64,000 nucleotides of DNA from Blasia pusilla (GCA_050084515.1 CM114273.1:25048001-25112000); one strand, 5' to 3'. Positions 10,641-22,382 are shown, counted from the first letter of the stretch. The notes: a model not told the origin generated them from the letters alone. Translations and numbers: made by a program.

Positions 10641-11396
10641 CTATATTTGGTGAGATAAGCGTCCGCTTGCCGACCGTAGATGTGAATCATCGAGGGCTCA
10701 TATTTTCCGTATTGCCGCTGTAGAGAACCGCGAGGAATTAGGGCTACCCGGCTCCGTTTACGGGGAAATTACAGAGCGTATGATAATCTTTATGGAACGT
10801 TTGAATGGACGGGATATTGTCCCGTGCATTCATACGTTCCATAAGGGTTGGGAGCGCATGCAGGATACTATACGGATGGATGGATTAATACGAGTTATAC
10901 GGATGGATTGATGAATCACAAGATGTGGTAACCATGCACGTACCCAATCCATGGTAATCGGAGGGCCTAGTTTATCCGAGATCCATCCGGAGGGCCAGGT
11001 TGATCCTAGGTCATGTGGTTCATTCTGAGGGCTACGGGCCTATTAATGGGCCCATTTATCCGAGGGGGTGGTCCATGGATGTATTAATACGAGGTATTTC
11101 TTAGAGAAAATGAATGGATAGTAAACACGTGCAGCCATGTAAATCTCTTGTTTGCACGTACGTAATCCATGCTAATCCAATGGTCTTAGTTGACCGATAT
11201 CTAAATAGAGAGTTCCAAGAATTCAACCTTACAATTCTATTACTATTTTTTGTAATTTTATGTTTATTTGAGTTCAAATCATACCCGTAAAATCCCGGGT
11301 TAAAATCACCGTTTGTTAATTTGAACTCAACAATAAGTCATATTAATCACGGGAGCAACGCACAATGTATACATGATGATCACAAGAGGATGGGAT
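10641..11396. other. Transition spacer right of island 1
   Basis: No gene seen. Composition falls from GC-rich to AT-rich. 10790-10814 and 10820-10844 form a 25-bp inverted repeat with two mismatches and a 5-bp loop. A 12-bp inverted repeat (11268-11279 with 11319-11330) flanks CCCGGG-containing sequence. Confidence 0.5.
10790..10844. repeat. 25-bp near-perfect hairpin
   Basis: The left arm 10790-10814 (starts TTATGGAACGT) pairs with 10820-10844 at 23 of 25 positions around a TATTG loop. The length and two mismatches fit a foldback element or a young small-RNA precursor. No target duplication was identified. Confidence 0.75.
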
Positions 11397-11430
11397 TCTC
11401 AAACCCCGTCCTCTTTCAATTATATAGATT
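11397..11430 (+). repeat. Direct repeat right of GC-rich island 1
   Basis: Partner of 5236-5269 in the same orientation, with about four mismatches, ending in the same 'TTATATAGATT' motif. Confidence 0.6.
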
Positions 11431-11809
11431 AGGATTTCATGTGATCTTCCTATTTTCATCAATCAACCACTTCTAGCCACCTTTCTCAATATTAGATGGA
11501 TAAATGATGTGTCCTATTTTGTTACATGAAACTTTTTGTTTGTTTGGATTCCATATAAGTAACCCACAAAATCGTGTCCCCGCTTTCTCGCTAAAGCGGA
11601 CTTTTGTTAATGCCCACTTGGGTTTTTTTCCCCATATCCCTTGTTTTTCCTTCTCCATTGCAAATATATGTGAGGGGGTTCAAGTTGAAGAGTTTTGATT
11701 CAAAATCTAAGTCGAAGAAGTAAGTGGTAGTTAGGATGGATCATTATTGTTGATACAAGGAGACTCAGGACATAAGGGTGCGAGACACATGCAAGAGGGA
11801 GTTATGAGA
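11431..11809. other. Spacer
   Basis: No gene recognised. Short overlapping frames on both strands at 11473-11698 cancel each other as evidence. The last eight bases before the next element (11810-11817) belong to its target duplication. Confidence 0.5.
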
Positions 11810-11817
11810 GACACGGG

Positions 11818-12105
11818 CATGGTTGCACAAAAACAAATAAGTCCTTCCTTAGGACGGACAAGTCTGGACATGTCCAAGGATATGGGTTCCAAGAAGTGGG
11901 ATCCACACTTTTAGTCAATGATGGAAGGCAAGGCAAGGATGAGAGGAGCAATGAGGGAGGAGGGAGTGGAGGTGGAAGGAGGAAGAAATGGGGGAATATG
12001 GAACACGAAGGCAAGTAAGGGGAATGAGAAAGAAGGGAAAGGTGGGGCCGATACAGACAAGTCCTTCCATAGCACGGACACGAACTTTGTCCACATGCAA
12101 CCTTG
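11818..12105 (-). mobile_element. hAT-like miniature element, copy 2
   Basis: 288-bp copy in reverse orientation relative to copy 1. It begins CATGGTTGCA and ends TGCAACCTTG. Flanks are GACACGGG (11810-11817) and GACACGAG (12106-12113), a 7-of-8 match. It is shorter than copy 1 because its palindromic subterminal block is reduced. Open frames on both strands through it are shared with other copies and are not genes. Confidence 0.85.
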
Positions 12106-12136
12106 GACACGAGTGTGGGTTGTAGCAGGGATATGG

Positions 12137-12450
12137 ACAAGGTGGGATGCGGTGTCTCAGGGGGACACTCCATGTATACCTCCTATATCACCTACGACCT
12201 TTTGGGGTTGGAAACCCCTAACTTATAAGTTAAAAAAAAAATTCCTCCCCTTTACTTACTTTAAAATTTCCAATTTAAAAAAAGTATGACCCCTATATTT
12301 TGTTAAGTAAATTTTCGTCCTTGATTTATTTAGGGGCTTAAAAGTAACAATAAGTATACCTTCACGTGACGATCTTGTGTCGTTGCACTTGATAATAGTC
12401 TTCACGATCGGCGACATCTACCGCCACTGCCAAACATAATAACTTTGGCA
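12137..12450 (+). repeat. Second dispersed repeat, copy 1
   Basis: This segment recurs at about 60805-61068 in inverted orientation. Shared landmarks in order are a 'TCCTATATCACCTACGAC' type motif, 'GAAACCCCTAACTT', a T-rich run, 'CCTCCCCTTT', 'GACCCCTATATTT', 'GTTAAGTAAATTTTCGTCC', 'TTATTTAGGGGCTTAAAAGT' and 'GTTGCACTTGATAA'. It has no coding potential. It could be a non-autonomous transposon or LTR fragment. Its ends are not sharply defined. Confidence 0.75.
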
Positions 12451-12459
12451 CTTTATGAC

Positions 12460-12789
12460 CAAGGTTGCATGTGGACAAAGTCCGTGTCAGTGGACATGTC
12501 CATGTCCGTGGACTTATGTCCGTCCTATGGAAGGACTTGTCCATATGGGCCCCATCTTTCCCTTCTTTCTCCTTCCCCTTAGTTGCCTTTGTGTTCCATA
12601 CTCTCTCGTTTCTTCCTCCCTTTACCTCCACTCCCTCCTTCCTCATTGCTCGACTCATCCTTGCCTTGACTTCCATCATTGACTATAAGTGTGGGTCCCA
12701 CCTATTGGAACCTATGTCCATGGACATGTCCGGACTTGTCTATCCATGTCCGTCCTAAGGAAGGACTTGTCCATTTTTGTCCAACGATG
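12460..12789 (+). mobile_element. hAT-like miniature element, copy 3
   Basis: 330-bp copy oriented like copy 1, beginning CAAGGTTGCA and ending CCAACGATG with a decayed right terminus. Flanks TTTATGAC (12452-12459) and TTAATGAC (12790-12797) match at 7 of 8 positions. It faces copy 2 across the second dispersed repeat. Confidence 0.8.
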
Positions 12790-12797
12790 TTAATGAC

Positions 12798-14065
12798 GGA
12801 GAGGAATTAAACCTCACAATGGGCAGGATGCTCATTGGGCCAGACGGTTGTCGAGTAGGGGTCGCGTGTATGACCTGAGAGTGTTAGTAGTAAGGTGAAT
12901 TAGTTCGGAAAGCTCATGATGAACCCGAGTGTTCAGTGTACGTGAGGTCGGGTGTGTCATCACGAGATTACCATTAGCATAGGTGAGCTAGTGAGGAGAG
13001 TGGGAGACTCTTGGTGAGTCTGAGTGCTTGAGCGGGTGAGACAATGTTGTGTCATGCGCATACACATTGCTACACAACATACATCGCTGTTGAAAAACAT
13101 ACACATAAACACGTACAATCCCATGCTAACTCATGGCATCCAAACAACGAGACAAGAAGTACCAAAATATCTCCAATAAAATAGGATCTAATCTCTCTCA
13201 ACACCATAGCCCTCAAATGTATGCACTCTCATATGTCTCTCTCAATGTCAAACCAAACCCATTCTTCTAATAAGAGGCTTGGATTACACTCACAAGGCAA
13301 GGGACCATAGCTCCAGCGCCTTGTGCCAAAAGCTTCAACAAAGAGAGAATGAGCTCTCTCTCCTTGAGCTATACCCCTTCCCTCTCCCAAGCTCTCTCCT
13401 CGGTAACCTATGCTCACACGTCACCTCCTTGGCTCTTGACCTCCTTTAGCGGGTCAAGGATCAATTTCCAAAGTGGAAAGTCAACTCTACCAAATATGGA
13501 AACTTACCCAAAATAGTAATCTTCTTTATATGGCTCCAAATGAGCCGAAACGAAGGGGAAACCTACTCTCTCAAGTTTTTCGGAACCTCAGCACATCATC
13601 CTTGACCTCCTGAGCCTATCCTCCTCTACTCGCAAAGGCGCTCTACAAGATCTCTCCGATCTATCCTTAAAAGTCGTGACATATGTCGTACGCATACACA
13701 TCGCTATCGACAAACATACACACAAATACGTACGATCCCATGCTAACTCATGGCATCCAAACAACAAGACAAAAAGTATTAAAATATCTCCAACCGCCCC
13801 CCTAGCTGGTGGTTAGGTCCTTCTAACTCCAGATAGTCATCTATCCCTACCTACCATGATATACATCTCTCGGACACTAAGAGAAAAAAAGTCGGGTGCT
13901 CATGTGGCCCCATCGTTAGTCACCTTCTTGTCGTCCATATAACGAACACAAGTCAAAATCTAGAACTACCTACTTTATGTACATTTGGGACACATACATC
14001 GTGCCTCATGAATCCTAGTGAGAGGTGGCGTCATACATGCCATATGCCATCCTCTCAAACACCCA
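12798..14065. repeat. Spacer with a 100-bp direct repeat, probable end of a Gypsy element
   Basis: No gene. The segment 13079-13179 recurs at 13691-13795 in the same orientation, sharing 'CCCATGCTAACTCATGGCAT' and 'CCAAACAAC.AGACAA'. The region between them contains a minus-strand TATA-like CATATAAAG motif and could be LTR-derived. It abuts the minus-strand integrase remnant and may be that element's 3' untranslated or LTR sequence. I cannot set LTR boundaries. Confidence 0.45.
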
Positions 14066-15252
14066 TCACAGACTAGCACCACGGGCAGAACCACACAACA
14101 AACATTTCAAGCCTGCACAAACTACCGATAAGCTCGGATCAACTGTAATGTCAATGTTTAGAAGATGACATGGCGCACAGTTACGCACATGATCCTTTAA
14201 AACCATACCATTGCGTCCGTCCAATAAGAGAATATCGGATGGCAAAATCTCACGCACTCTCAAGATAATGTGCCCTGCAGTCACATCCAACATCGTGGAT
14301 ACCGTCTGCTGCAAGTAGACATAGTCTTCTTGATGAAACCTCCGGATAGTAGATGGATAACCACCTCCCCAAATAGTCGCATACCTGAACGTATCCCGAT
14401 GTTGCGTAATCGTCAAGTTCTCAAACGCAATGGGCATCACTCTCCAAAACAACTCAGCCCTCTGAGAACATGCTTGCATCCATACATCAGGGTCATCAAG
14501 GTTCAACACCTCACCAATATCTCGACGAATGGCTGCAAGTAAATCTAGTTCTCAGCCATAAAGCAACAAGTACGGTGAGAAAGACGCTAAGGATGTCTGC
14601 CTGCTGAATCTGTATCCCATCGCCAACCACTGCAATTGGAAGTCCCAACCTCCTAGGTGATCTCTCTGCAAGCCATACTTGCATAATCCTCTCTTCACCG
14701 TCCGCACAACCCTCTCCGCTAGTCCATCCGCCTCAGGCAGATCTTGCGAAGTGGTGCGGTGGTCGATCAGCGCCTGATCATACCAGGCCTGAAACTCCCC
14801 GCAAAACTCTGCACCCTGGTCTGTTAACACCTCAGTTGGTGCGTTGTAATGACTTAGCACTCGATCTAGGAAGGCATACACTACTCCCTCACTCGCTTTT
14901 TCAAGCAATGCAACCAACTCTATCCACTCCGGGAAGTGCTCGACCATCACCAACACATAACGACTATGGCGCTCTATCAAAGGCAATGGTCCTGCAAAAT
15001 CCAAACTCCATCTATAACCTAAACCCATGATCGGAAGTGGATGAAAATATGGAGTTGGAGCATTGAATGATGCTCGGACTCGATCACACACCATACACCT
15101 GGCAACAAACTGCTAAACGTCACTCTGCATGCCTCACCACCAATACTATATCTGGAGCAAGTTGTATGCCCGCTTCACTCCTCCAACTCCTCGTGGGCAT
15201 CACGCACCAAACATGCTCTCTACAAAGGATGAGGCGCTACACACACTCTACC
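14066..15252 (-). pseudogene. Ty3/Gypsy integrase remnant (element A, distal copy)
   Basis: Minus-strand integrase in two main frames. 14552-15094 carries the catalytic core: 'SLDFAGPLPL' with the first Asp, 'VLTDQGAEFCGEF' with the second Asp, and 'EADGLAERVV' with the Glu, so the DDE residues are present. The zinc-binding N-terminus lies at about 15080-15200 and is broken by stops. 14066-14509 holds the C-terminal region, including 'YVYLQQTVSTMLDVT' and 'VREILPSDILLLDG'. A frame break near 14540 separates core and C-terminus. The N-terminal part continues beyond the solo LTR at 15253-16242, which interrupts it. Dead copy. Confidence 0.85.
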
Positions 15253-16242
15253 TGTCGCGACCCTCATAACCAAACGACTCCAAAGCGCAAGGTTTGCGCT
15301 TTGGAGAGGCGTTTGGAAGAGTCTCTTGGAAAAGTCTAAGAGACGAAACGCGGAACAGAGTTGTGCGTTTCATGCGTTAGTGGTCACGACCAGGAAACCT
15401 AGACCAAACGCGAGCCGAGACTTGAGATGAGTTGAGTCTTGGAGGTTGGTTGCCAAAGAGGTGAGAACCAGTTTGGAACACGACTAGCCTTTGGGAGAAT
15501 CTGACTGTGTTTAGGACCATAACGTTGAGCTCCGAGATGCGTTCGGGACAAGTAAGGGCGCGTTGGAAAGCTGATCTTGAGACGCTTCCAACGCACCAAA
15601 TATCTCAGCAAACGCATAAGTACAGGCTAAGATATTGGCCGAAAACGATTCAGAGAGCAATCGGGTTGAGGGCCAATTGGAGGGGCCCGGGTGTCTTTCC
15701 CTAAATGTAGGGGGCCCCCGGAGATCCCCAGAAGTACTAGTAAGGGGAGTACCTTCTCTGAGATGTCTCGGGAAACGAAACCCCACTTTGGGCGCCAAAC
15801 GGCGTTTCAGAGGTACGGGATGAAACGGGAGTTTGGCGCGGAAACCCGAAACCCAAACCTGATCCAAGGGAGTGGACTTTGCACGCCACACTTGGATTCC
15901 AACCGAGATTCACTTCGTGCGAGTCTTGGTGAGGAACTCATTGGATGTTCATCGGACAGATTGGAACCGCTTAGCGCTAAACGTCGTTTTCAGTTCTGAA
16001 CCGACGAAAAGTCTGTCCCAAGTCTTCGAGACTTGCCCGTGTTGGAAACCACGAAACTAGGAAGGTTGAGCTTGAAGAGAGAGTCCGAGACGAGAACTCG
16101 GAAAGTAATCCCGCTGATTGATCCAAGACCCGACTAACCGAAGTGCGTGTTTGGATGCAGATCAGCGTTGAGAGCCTGACCTACTGAACGCACGCTTCCG
16201 CAACAAACAAGATTAACGTTCAAGGAGAGTAGGCGCACGACA
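15253..16242 (+). mobile_element. Solo LTR (family B) inserted in element A integrase
   Basis: 990 bp beginning TGTCGCGACC and ending CACGACA, flanked by perfect 5-bp duplications CTACC (15248-15252 and 16243-16247). It aligns along most of its length with the LTRs at 49072-50099 and 51388-52239. No internal retrotransposon region is attached, so it is a solo LTR formed by LTR-LTR recombination. Many short frames within it recur in the other LTRs and are not genes. It lies opposite in strand to its host element. Confidence 0.92.
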
Positions 16243-17202
16243 CTACCATCCTCCCAAACTCGCAACACATGTGTTCCCTCCCACCAGAACCGTCTGGCTC
16301 GCTGTAGGATGTGATTCCGCTCTCTAGCAGCCACTGTGCTCACAATGCTGCTAGTACGCAGGTACTCCAAGACCACTCCATCGTCGTGAATGTCTTCGCC
16401 ACCTATCGTCTCCTCACCGGCTTTTGGATCTAAGGACTCTCCATCAGACCTCGCCATCAAAGTCTCAGCAATCTAGCTCTCCATAGCCAACAAGCCCACA
16501 TAGGTTGACGCGTGCCATCCCGGCACCAACTCCTCATCACTCTCACCATGCCAACGAGCTCCAATCGCATCTCTCTAACTCGGGCATGGGTTATGGCTTT
16601 GCATCTTGGTTGAGCATCCCAGGTTTATGCACCACCTGGAAGTCATACTCCTGCAACAAAAGAGCCCACCTCGCAAGCTTCCATCTAAGCTTGTCGGACT
16701 CTATCAACCATTTAAGTGGCTAATGATCAGTAATGATGGTAAAGGGGTTGCCGAATAAATAACACCTGAAATGTGCGACAGCCCACACCGCAGCCAAACA
16801 CTCATCCTCATAAGAACTATACTTCGCCTCTGCAGCGTTGTTCGAACGATTAGCGTAAGCCACCACGAACTCTCTACCATCATCGTCATGTTGGGTGAGC
16901 ACGGCTCCAAGCCCCAACATGCTCCAATCGGTATGCAATGGGAAAGGACGCCCCCTGATTGGCCTCCTCAATATGGGCACAGACGTAAATCTGTCTTTGA
17001 GCAGCTGAAATGCTCTCTCCTGCTCATCCCCCCAATGCCACTTGTGATCCACCTTGGTCAGCAAGGTTAGCGGCTTCGCAATCGAACTGAAACCCTTGAG
17101 GTACCGTGGATATAAGTTCGTCAATCCCATGAATGCACGAACTCGACTCACATCTGTAGGACGTGGAATGCGTGAAATAGCCTCTACCTTTGTTTGTTGC
17201 AC
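16243..17202 (-). pseudogene. Ty3/Gypsy RNase H and linker (element A)
   Basis: The frame 16720-17202 covers the RT thumb and RNase H: 'RAFMGLTNLYPRYLKGF', then 'PFPLHTDWSMLGLGAVLTQ' with the first RNase H Asp, then 'YEDECLAAVWAVAHFRCYLF' with the Glu, then 'FTIITDH'. The remaining part to 16243 is broken by stops and leads into the zinc-binding domain of integrase ('EYLRT' and 'WEGTHVLRVWEDG' motifs at 16250-16390). Removing the solo LTR conceptually makes this run straight into the integrase at 15252. Non-functional. Confidence 0.8.
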
Positions 17203-18060
17203 ACCAAGGCCCCCCTAGGTATATTGTATGATCCAAGTACTCAATCTGGTCATAGAAGAACTTGCACTTGCCTCGATGTAGCTTCAGCCCATGTAAGTGC
17301 AATCATCGAAACACCTCCTCTAGATGTCGCTCATGCTCCTCAATCGTGGTGCTAAAAACCACGATGTCATCAATATAATACCTAGCAAAATCCAGACCTA
17401 CCAAGATCCTATCCATGACCCTCTGAAACTCAGCCGAGACGTTCTTTAACCCGAATGATAAGAACTGCCACTAGTACAAAAAATCCTTCCCGTGAGGATC
17501 GATGCCCCAAAATATCGTCTTCTGCCTGTCCTCCAATCTAATAGACAGCTGATGGTATCCGGCTCGCAAATCCAATGAATTGAAGATCTTTGCATGCCCA
17601 ATCGCATCAAAGATCTCCTTAGGGGTGGGCATGGCATACCTATCGGACTTTGTCTGCCAATTGATAGGTCGATAATCTCCACACATCCGCCTATCCGTCC
17701 AGTTGCCATGCACATCCTTCTTGGTGGGCATGACAGTAGCAGATGCATACTCTCCATATGACATCTCCACTAGTCCTACTCCAACCAAGTTCTAGCTCCT
17801 ACTCTGAATCAGAAACTCCTCTCTATGTCACTGTACCTGTAGGGTCGTCAAAAGATCAGCGTGTCACTCGACAACTCAATGCGGATCCTTTGACAATCCA
17901 TCATACCCAAATCCTGCATGCTAAATGCAAAAAAACTCCTATAACTCCTCAGGAACAGATGTATCCGATGCCACTCTCCTCTTGTCAACTTAGGGCCTAT
18001 GTGTAACTCCCAAGTCTCCATCGTGAGGACTCCGATCGGTAATACCTCGCACACACGTAG
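17203..18060 (-). pseudogene. Ty3/Gypsy reverse transcriptase (element A)
   Basis: Starts with a pol N-terminal linker at about 17850-18020, with 'WELHIGPKL' and 'FFAFSMQDLG' motifs typical of the stretch between protease and RT. Frame 17471-17788 carries 'ATVMPTKKD', 'CGDYRPIN' and 'SLDLRAGYHQL', where the Asp is catalytic. The YIDD box occurs at about 17346-17384 ('RYYIDDIVVFST') in a separate frame piece. Palm residues are therefore present, but the gene is broken by several stops and frameshifts. No protease or gag is seen upstream. Confidence 0.85.
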
Positions 18061-18069
18061 GATTGTGCG

Positions 18070-19080
18070 TCATACAGTGACGTCTAGCGTCATGGGTGCC
18101 GCTTGCTGTAAATACACGTAATCTCTAGAATGAAACCTCCTAATCCCTGGACGATAACCTCCTCCACAAATGGTCGTGTACCTCAATGAATCTCTAGGCT
18201 GAGCAATAGCTAAGTTCTCAAAGGCCATAGACATAACTCTACGAAAAACCTCCGCCCTCTGAGAACATGCTTGTACCCACACATGTGGATCATCAAGATC
18301 TAACACCTCCGCCATATCACGTCGAATGGCTGCAGGTAAATCTGGCTCTCTCCCGGTGAAAATTACGCCAAGGATGCTTGCCAACTAAAGCGATAACCCA
18401 TAGCCAACCATGGCAACTGTAGGTCCCACTCCCTCAACTGTCCCCGCTGCAAGCCATACTTGCACAACCCTCTCTTCACCGTTTGTACCACTCTCTCCGC
18501 CAACCCATCCGCCTCAGGATGATCTCTGGACGTGGTGCGGTGATCTATCAGCGCTTGATCACACAAGGCCTGAAACTCTCCCCTAAACTCGGTACCGTGG
18601 TCAGTCAACACCTCTGCCGGTGCACCAAAGTCACTAAGCACATGATCTAGAAATGCATAAGTTGTTCCCTTGCTCGCCTTGTCCGGTAGTGCCACCAACT
18701 CTATCCACTTGAAGAAATGCTCCACCATGACCAACACGTACCTATGATGACGCCGCGTCAATGGAAAAGGTCCCACAAAGTCTAAACTCCACCGATAACC
18801 TAAACCCATAATCGGCAAAGGATGTAACTGCGGAGTGGGAGCATTGAAGGATGGTCGCACTCTGTCACATACCATACATCTAGCCACAAACTGCTGTACC
18901 CCAATATGCAAGCCGTGCCACCAATACTGAACCTGGAGTAAGTTGTAAGTACGCTTTACTCCAAAATGTCCCAACTCCTCATGGGCATGTCACACTACAC
19001 GTGCTCGCTGGGAAGAATGAGGTACCACTCGTATCCTACCATCTCCCCATACCCACAAAATGTGAGTCCCCGCCACATTG
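18070..19080 (-). pseudogene. Ty3/Gypsy integrase remnant (element A-like, proximal copy)
   Basis: Second integrase of the same family as 14066-15252. Frame 18363-18974 has zinc-binding 'GHFGVKRTYNLLQVQYWW' and 'CMVCDR', then DDE motifs 'SLDFVGPFPL', 'VLTDHGTEFRGEF' and 'HPEADGLAERVV'. 18070-18384 continues into the C-terminus ('YVYLQQAAPMTLDVT'). It abuts the RT linker of element A with no LTR between, so the minus-strand order is INT-RT-RNaseH-INT. The N-terminal side ends abruptly near 19080. This is probably the remnant of a second, tandemly placed copy. Confidence 0.85.
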
Positions 19081-20260
19081 TGTGAGCATGGAGAGATGAC
19101 AGCCTCTCGTTCAGAGGTAGTTGAGGAGGTGGTTTACTTGCCCTCGGAGTAGGTGCTCGAGACGTCCCCTACTAAGTCATGGCATGTTGCAGCAGCAAAG
19201 TTGGTAGATATGCCAACTAGGCCAGCGATAGAGCGAGCCATGATCACACCAAGTGTGTTGTGGGATAACCAACCTAGAGTGTTTTGCTTGGTTAGTCCCA
19301 TGGGTATGATGTACCGCAGTACGTTCTACTTGATTCGGGAGCGTAGCCCTTGATATTAGGGAAGGCAACGTGTTTGGCGTTGGGGTTACGGAAAGGCAAC
19401 ATCAAGCGTTGTCCCTTTCAGATACAAACCTCTATTGGGGGCATATCACTCACGCAATACATGACTCAACAGGAGTTGGTGGTTAGACTCTAGCTATAGC
19501 ATGAGTCAGATAGTGCGATGGTGCGCACTCGGGCGATTACGACACCGACAGAGTCATATGATGTGTTGGTAGGAAGTACGGTGTTGTATCCCCTTGCTTT
19601 TATCTTGGATTTTTGGGAGGAGACGGTTTCTTATCGGCTAGGGTAGAAATCAGGTGATGGACGGGTGAGCCATCTACTGGCGTAGTTTGCAAGGGGTAGT
19701 GGTGGTCGACCACATGAGGATACGGTGACCACGTTGGCAATATTCATAGGTGGTGTTAATTAGCTGATAAGGAGGGTTCGGGGAGAGGAGCACACATGCG
19801 GAGGACATTCCCGTAGCAGATAGTCCCACGAAGAGACATGTCATGGGGGGATGTCTCTTCCCATGGTGCGGAGCTTTGTTATCTTTGTTGGGGACGAGTG
19901 TTGCGATGCGTGGAGTGCAGACAAGCTCATGAGGCAGGCGTGGAGCCGTCCTCATGAGCTCAATTAAGAGGTTGCAATTAATTATTTTTTATAGTGGTTA
20001 GGAGACTCAATAAAGAGATTGCAAGATGCCATGATGTGGTGGAGAAATTAGTACAACTATACAAGGATGATCCATGCTCTTTTGTGATTATTCAAAACTT
20101 AGAGTTGGTATGAGATGGTTTGCAACATTTCTCCCTATGGCTAAATGGATTCATGCAATTCATCATTTCAAAACCATAGAAATGCTCGAGGAAGAAAAAA
20201 GTTGGACTTTTTTCAGCTCTTATGTGATCTAGGAAACTACAGTGGAAAACCTAATGTTGT
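19081..20260. other. Unassigned sequence right of element A
   Basis: Moderate GC, no recognised family. A 66-codon plus-strand frame (19153-19353) and a 93-codon minus-strand frame (19674-19955) are weak. The words 'CAAGCTCATGAGG' and a near-reverse-complement 'CCTCATGAGCTC' occur within 60 bp of each other near 19921-19962. It could be decayed gag or LTR of another element. Confidence 0.4.
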
Positions 20261-20400
20261 TAATCATTAATGAGTTTGGAGTCGCAATGTCTACACAATT
20301 TGTCCTCTCTTTTCTTCTCTGAAAATTTCCCTTTCTCCCTTTCCCTAAACTATGGTAGCTATTAGCCCTATCTTCTTTACCATATTCGCAACAATTTTCA
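20261..20400 (-). pseudogene. LINE 3'-region fragment
   Basis: About 140 bp whose plus strand reads 'GCAATGTCTACACAATTTGT' followed by 'CCTCTCTTTTCTTCTCTGA'. It matches the corresponding minus-strand LINE positions at 29905-29960 and 30610-30660, where it encodes the end of the reverse transcriptase near the zinc-binding motif. Only a fragment remains. Confidence 0.6.
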
Positions 20401-22380
20401 TATTTCTAGAATCGATCTCTTGGGAATGGTGCATATAGCACAAGGGACTGTGACATATATGTATTTACCATATCTCAGTGAGATTTCCCTTAAGTGGACA
20501 AAAATCTTGATTCATTTATTCTTATTAGAAATGTTGAACTGTGATTCCCAACTAGACCAGCCCTATATGAATTTGAAAGATAAGAGGGACTTGCTGATAA
20601 CTATGATTACTAATACCACTAGCTTCAATGAGAAAAAGTGACAATAAGACTAGTCTCACCTGTCAGTTTTTCTCATTGATAACTTCATATCTTACCCTCC
20701 TACAAAACTGACACTCAAAGTCATTTCAGTACCGTGATGTCGGGGAGAAATTGAGCTACACCTTCCCCCCCTTTTTCTGCACTCTTTGATATAGATGGAT
20801 CGAGCTATATCCACTTTGCCTGCAGATGTGCCTAGCTTGTGTGTGAACTTCAGTCAAAACATTCTCCATGGAGATTCCAAGATTAAGAGCTAGAAATCTG
20901 ATCGAGCACTATACATATTGCCATGTAAAGGCATTGGCCGATGGCTTCCTGTGGAGTAGGAAATTGACTCTCTTCAATTTGCATCTAGCTTTGTGCGAGA
21001 CATAACCAAGTCTTTGCCAACATGTGAGTGAGCTTCACAAGGACGTCAAACCCCTTGAGCACCTCTAGAAAAGACACCAAAGTGGACTATATGCACTCAC
21101 ACGGGGCAATGCAATAGGAAACACACTACCAATCATGTACCAAGCTTCAACTGGTAATATGATCGAGGATATGATCTAATAAGGAATCACTTCAAAATTT
21201 TGATGTCTCCTTTGCTCTTCAATGGTTTCCTAAGGGTTTCATCCCCAAGAACATGTGGTATTGATTACACATGGATAAGTTAAGTCACTTATATTGAATA
21301 TCAGAATTAAGAGTTCTTCAAGAAATTTTTTTGGCAGATAGACTAATCCATCTATGTTTAGTATCTGTTAGGTGTTCTTCAAGATTTTTTTCTGCTTTAA
21401 AACTGAGTTGCTCATAACACAAGGGGAGTGTCCCAGCTTGCCTCTACGCTTTCATGTCACTAATCGTGCCATCTGCTTGAGATTTCCTCTCCTGTCTAGA
21501 CCTCATGTTTATGAAGTCAGCTGACTTATTTGGGCTTTCACTGAAGATGCATGCATACATTACTATCCCTAGAATCCTTTCATTTGTCCATTTCTGTGGA
21601 CATGATTGGAAGCTCTACAAGTGTTCTGACTAATCTACGGAGGAAGAAAATATGTTTTCTTATACCCAATTTTTCCTAGTTCGCAGCATGTCCAATTCTT
21701 ACATTCTACAGAGTTGTGGGAAGTTACGTGGATAAGATGATGGTGGAGATTATACATGAGGACCAACGACAGGACAAGAAAGTGAACGGGGGAGCTAATT
21801 CCCTCTCCATGAGCTAGAGTTCTATCACTTGTTTGTTTTGAGAGAGTATATGTAAACTATCCCCAGCTCTGCTACCGCCCAATCGTAGAACTTGGGTCAG
21901 TAAAGTTGTTACAACAAACAACAAAGAAATTGAAATCAAAATTGAGATGAAACTTAAAACTCCAGACTAAGTGATCCATTCACTCACCAATTCTTGAAGA
22001 AATACTTCATTCCATTCTCCTATCGGTTTCTTAGTTTCTCATGGCATAAGTTCTTCACATGAAAATGTTTAAAGTTGTGAAGATGTAGACATTGTCAGAT
22101 CCACCTAGTACTTTTGATTTGGAAATTTTCAGCTCCATCAGTTGTGAAGCCAAGAAGTTTTTGATACCAAGTGGAAGAATTGTTGATTATCAATGAATAC
22201 TACAAAGGCCTTAAGTTTGTCACTAAGATACTGAGCAACACATTTTCTTGGATAATTGGAGCAATAGATTCTGTGCTTGATAGCTAAGATCTACAGTCAT
22301 CCATCCATATTTTTGAAATTCTGAGGGATTTTCATGTTGTGAGGACACCTATATTTCCAACATTATAGCGGATAATCAGG
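20401..22380. other. Intergenic spacer
   Basis: No recognised gene or repeat. The longest frame, 20420-20641 plus strand (73 codons), has no family resemblance. Composition is moderately AT-rich. Confidence 0.45.
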
Positions 22381-22382
22381 CT

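Noticed and set aside
15399-16060. Several 60-126 codon frames
   Set aside because: They lie within a solo LTR, and similar frames appear in LTR copies at 49298-50067, 51445-52115 and 58101-58579.
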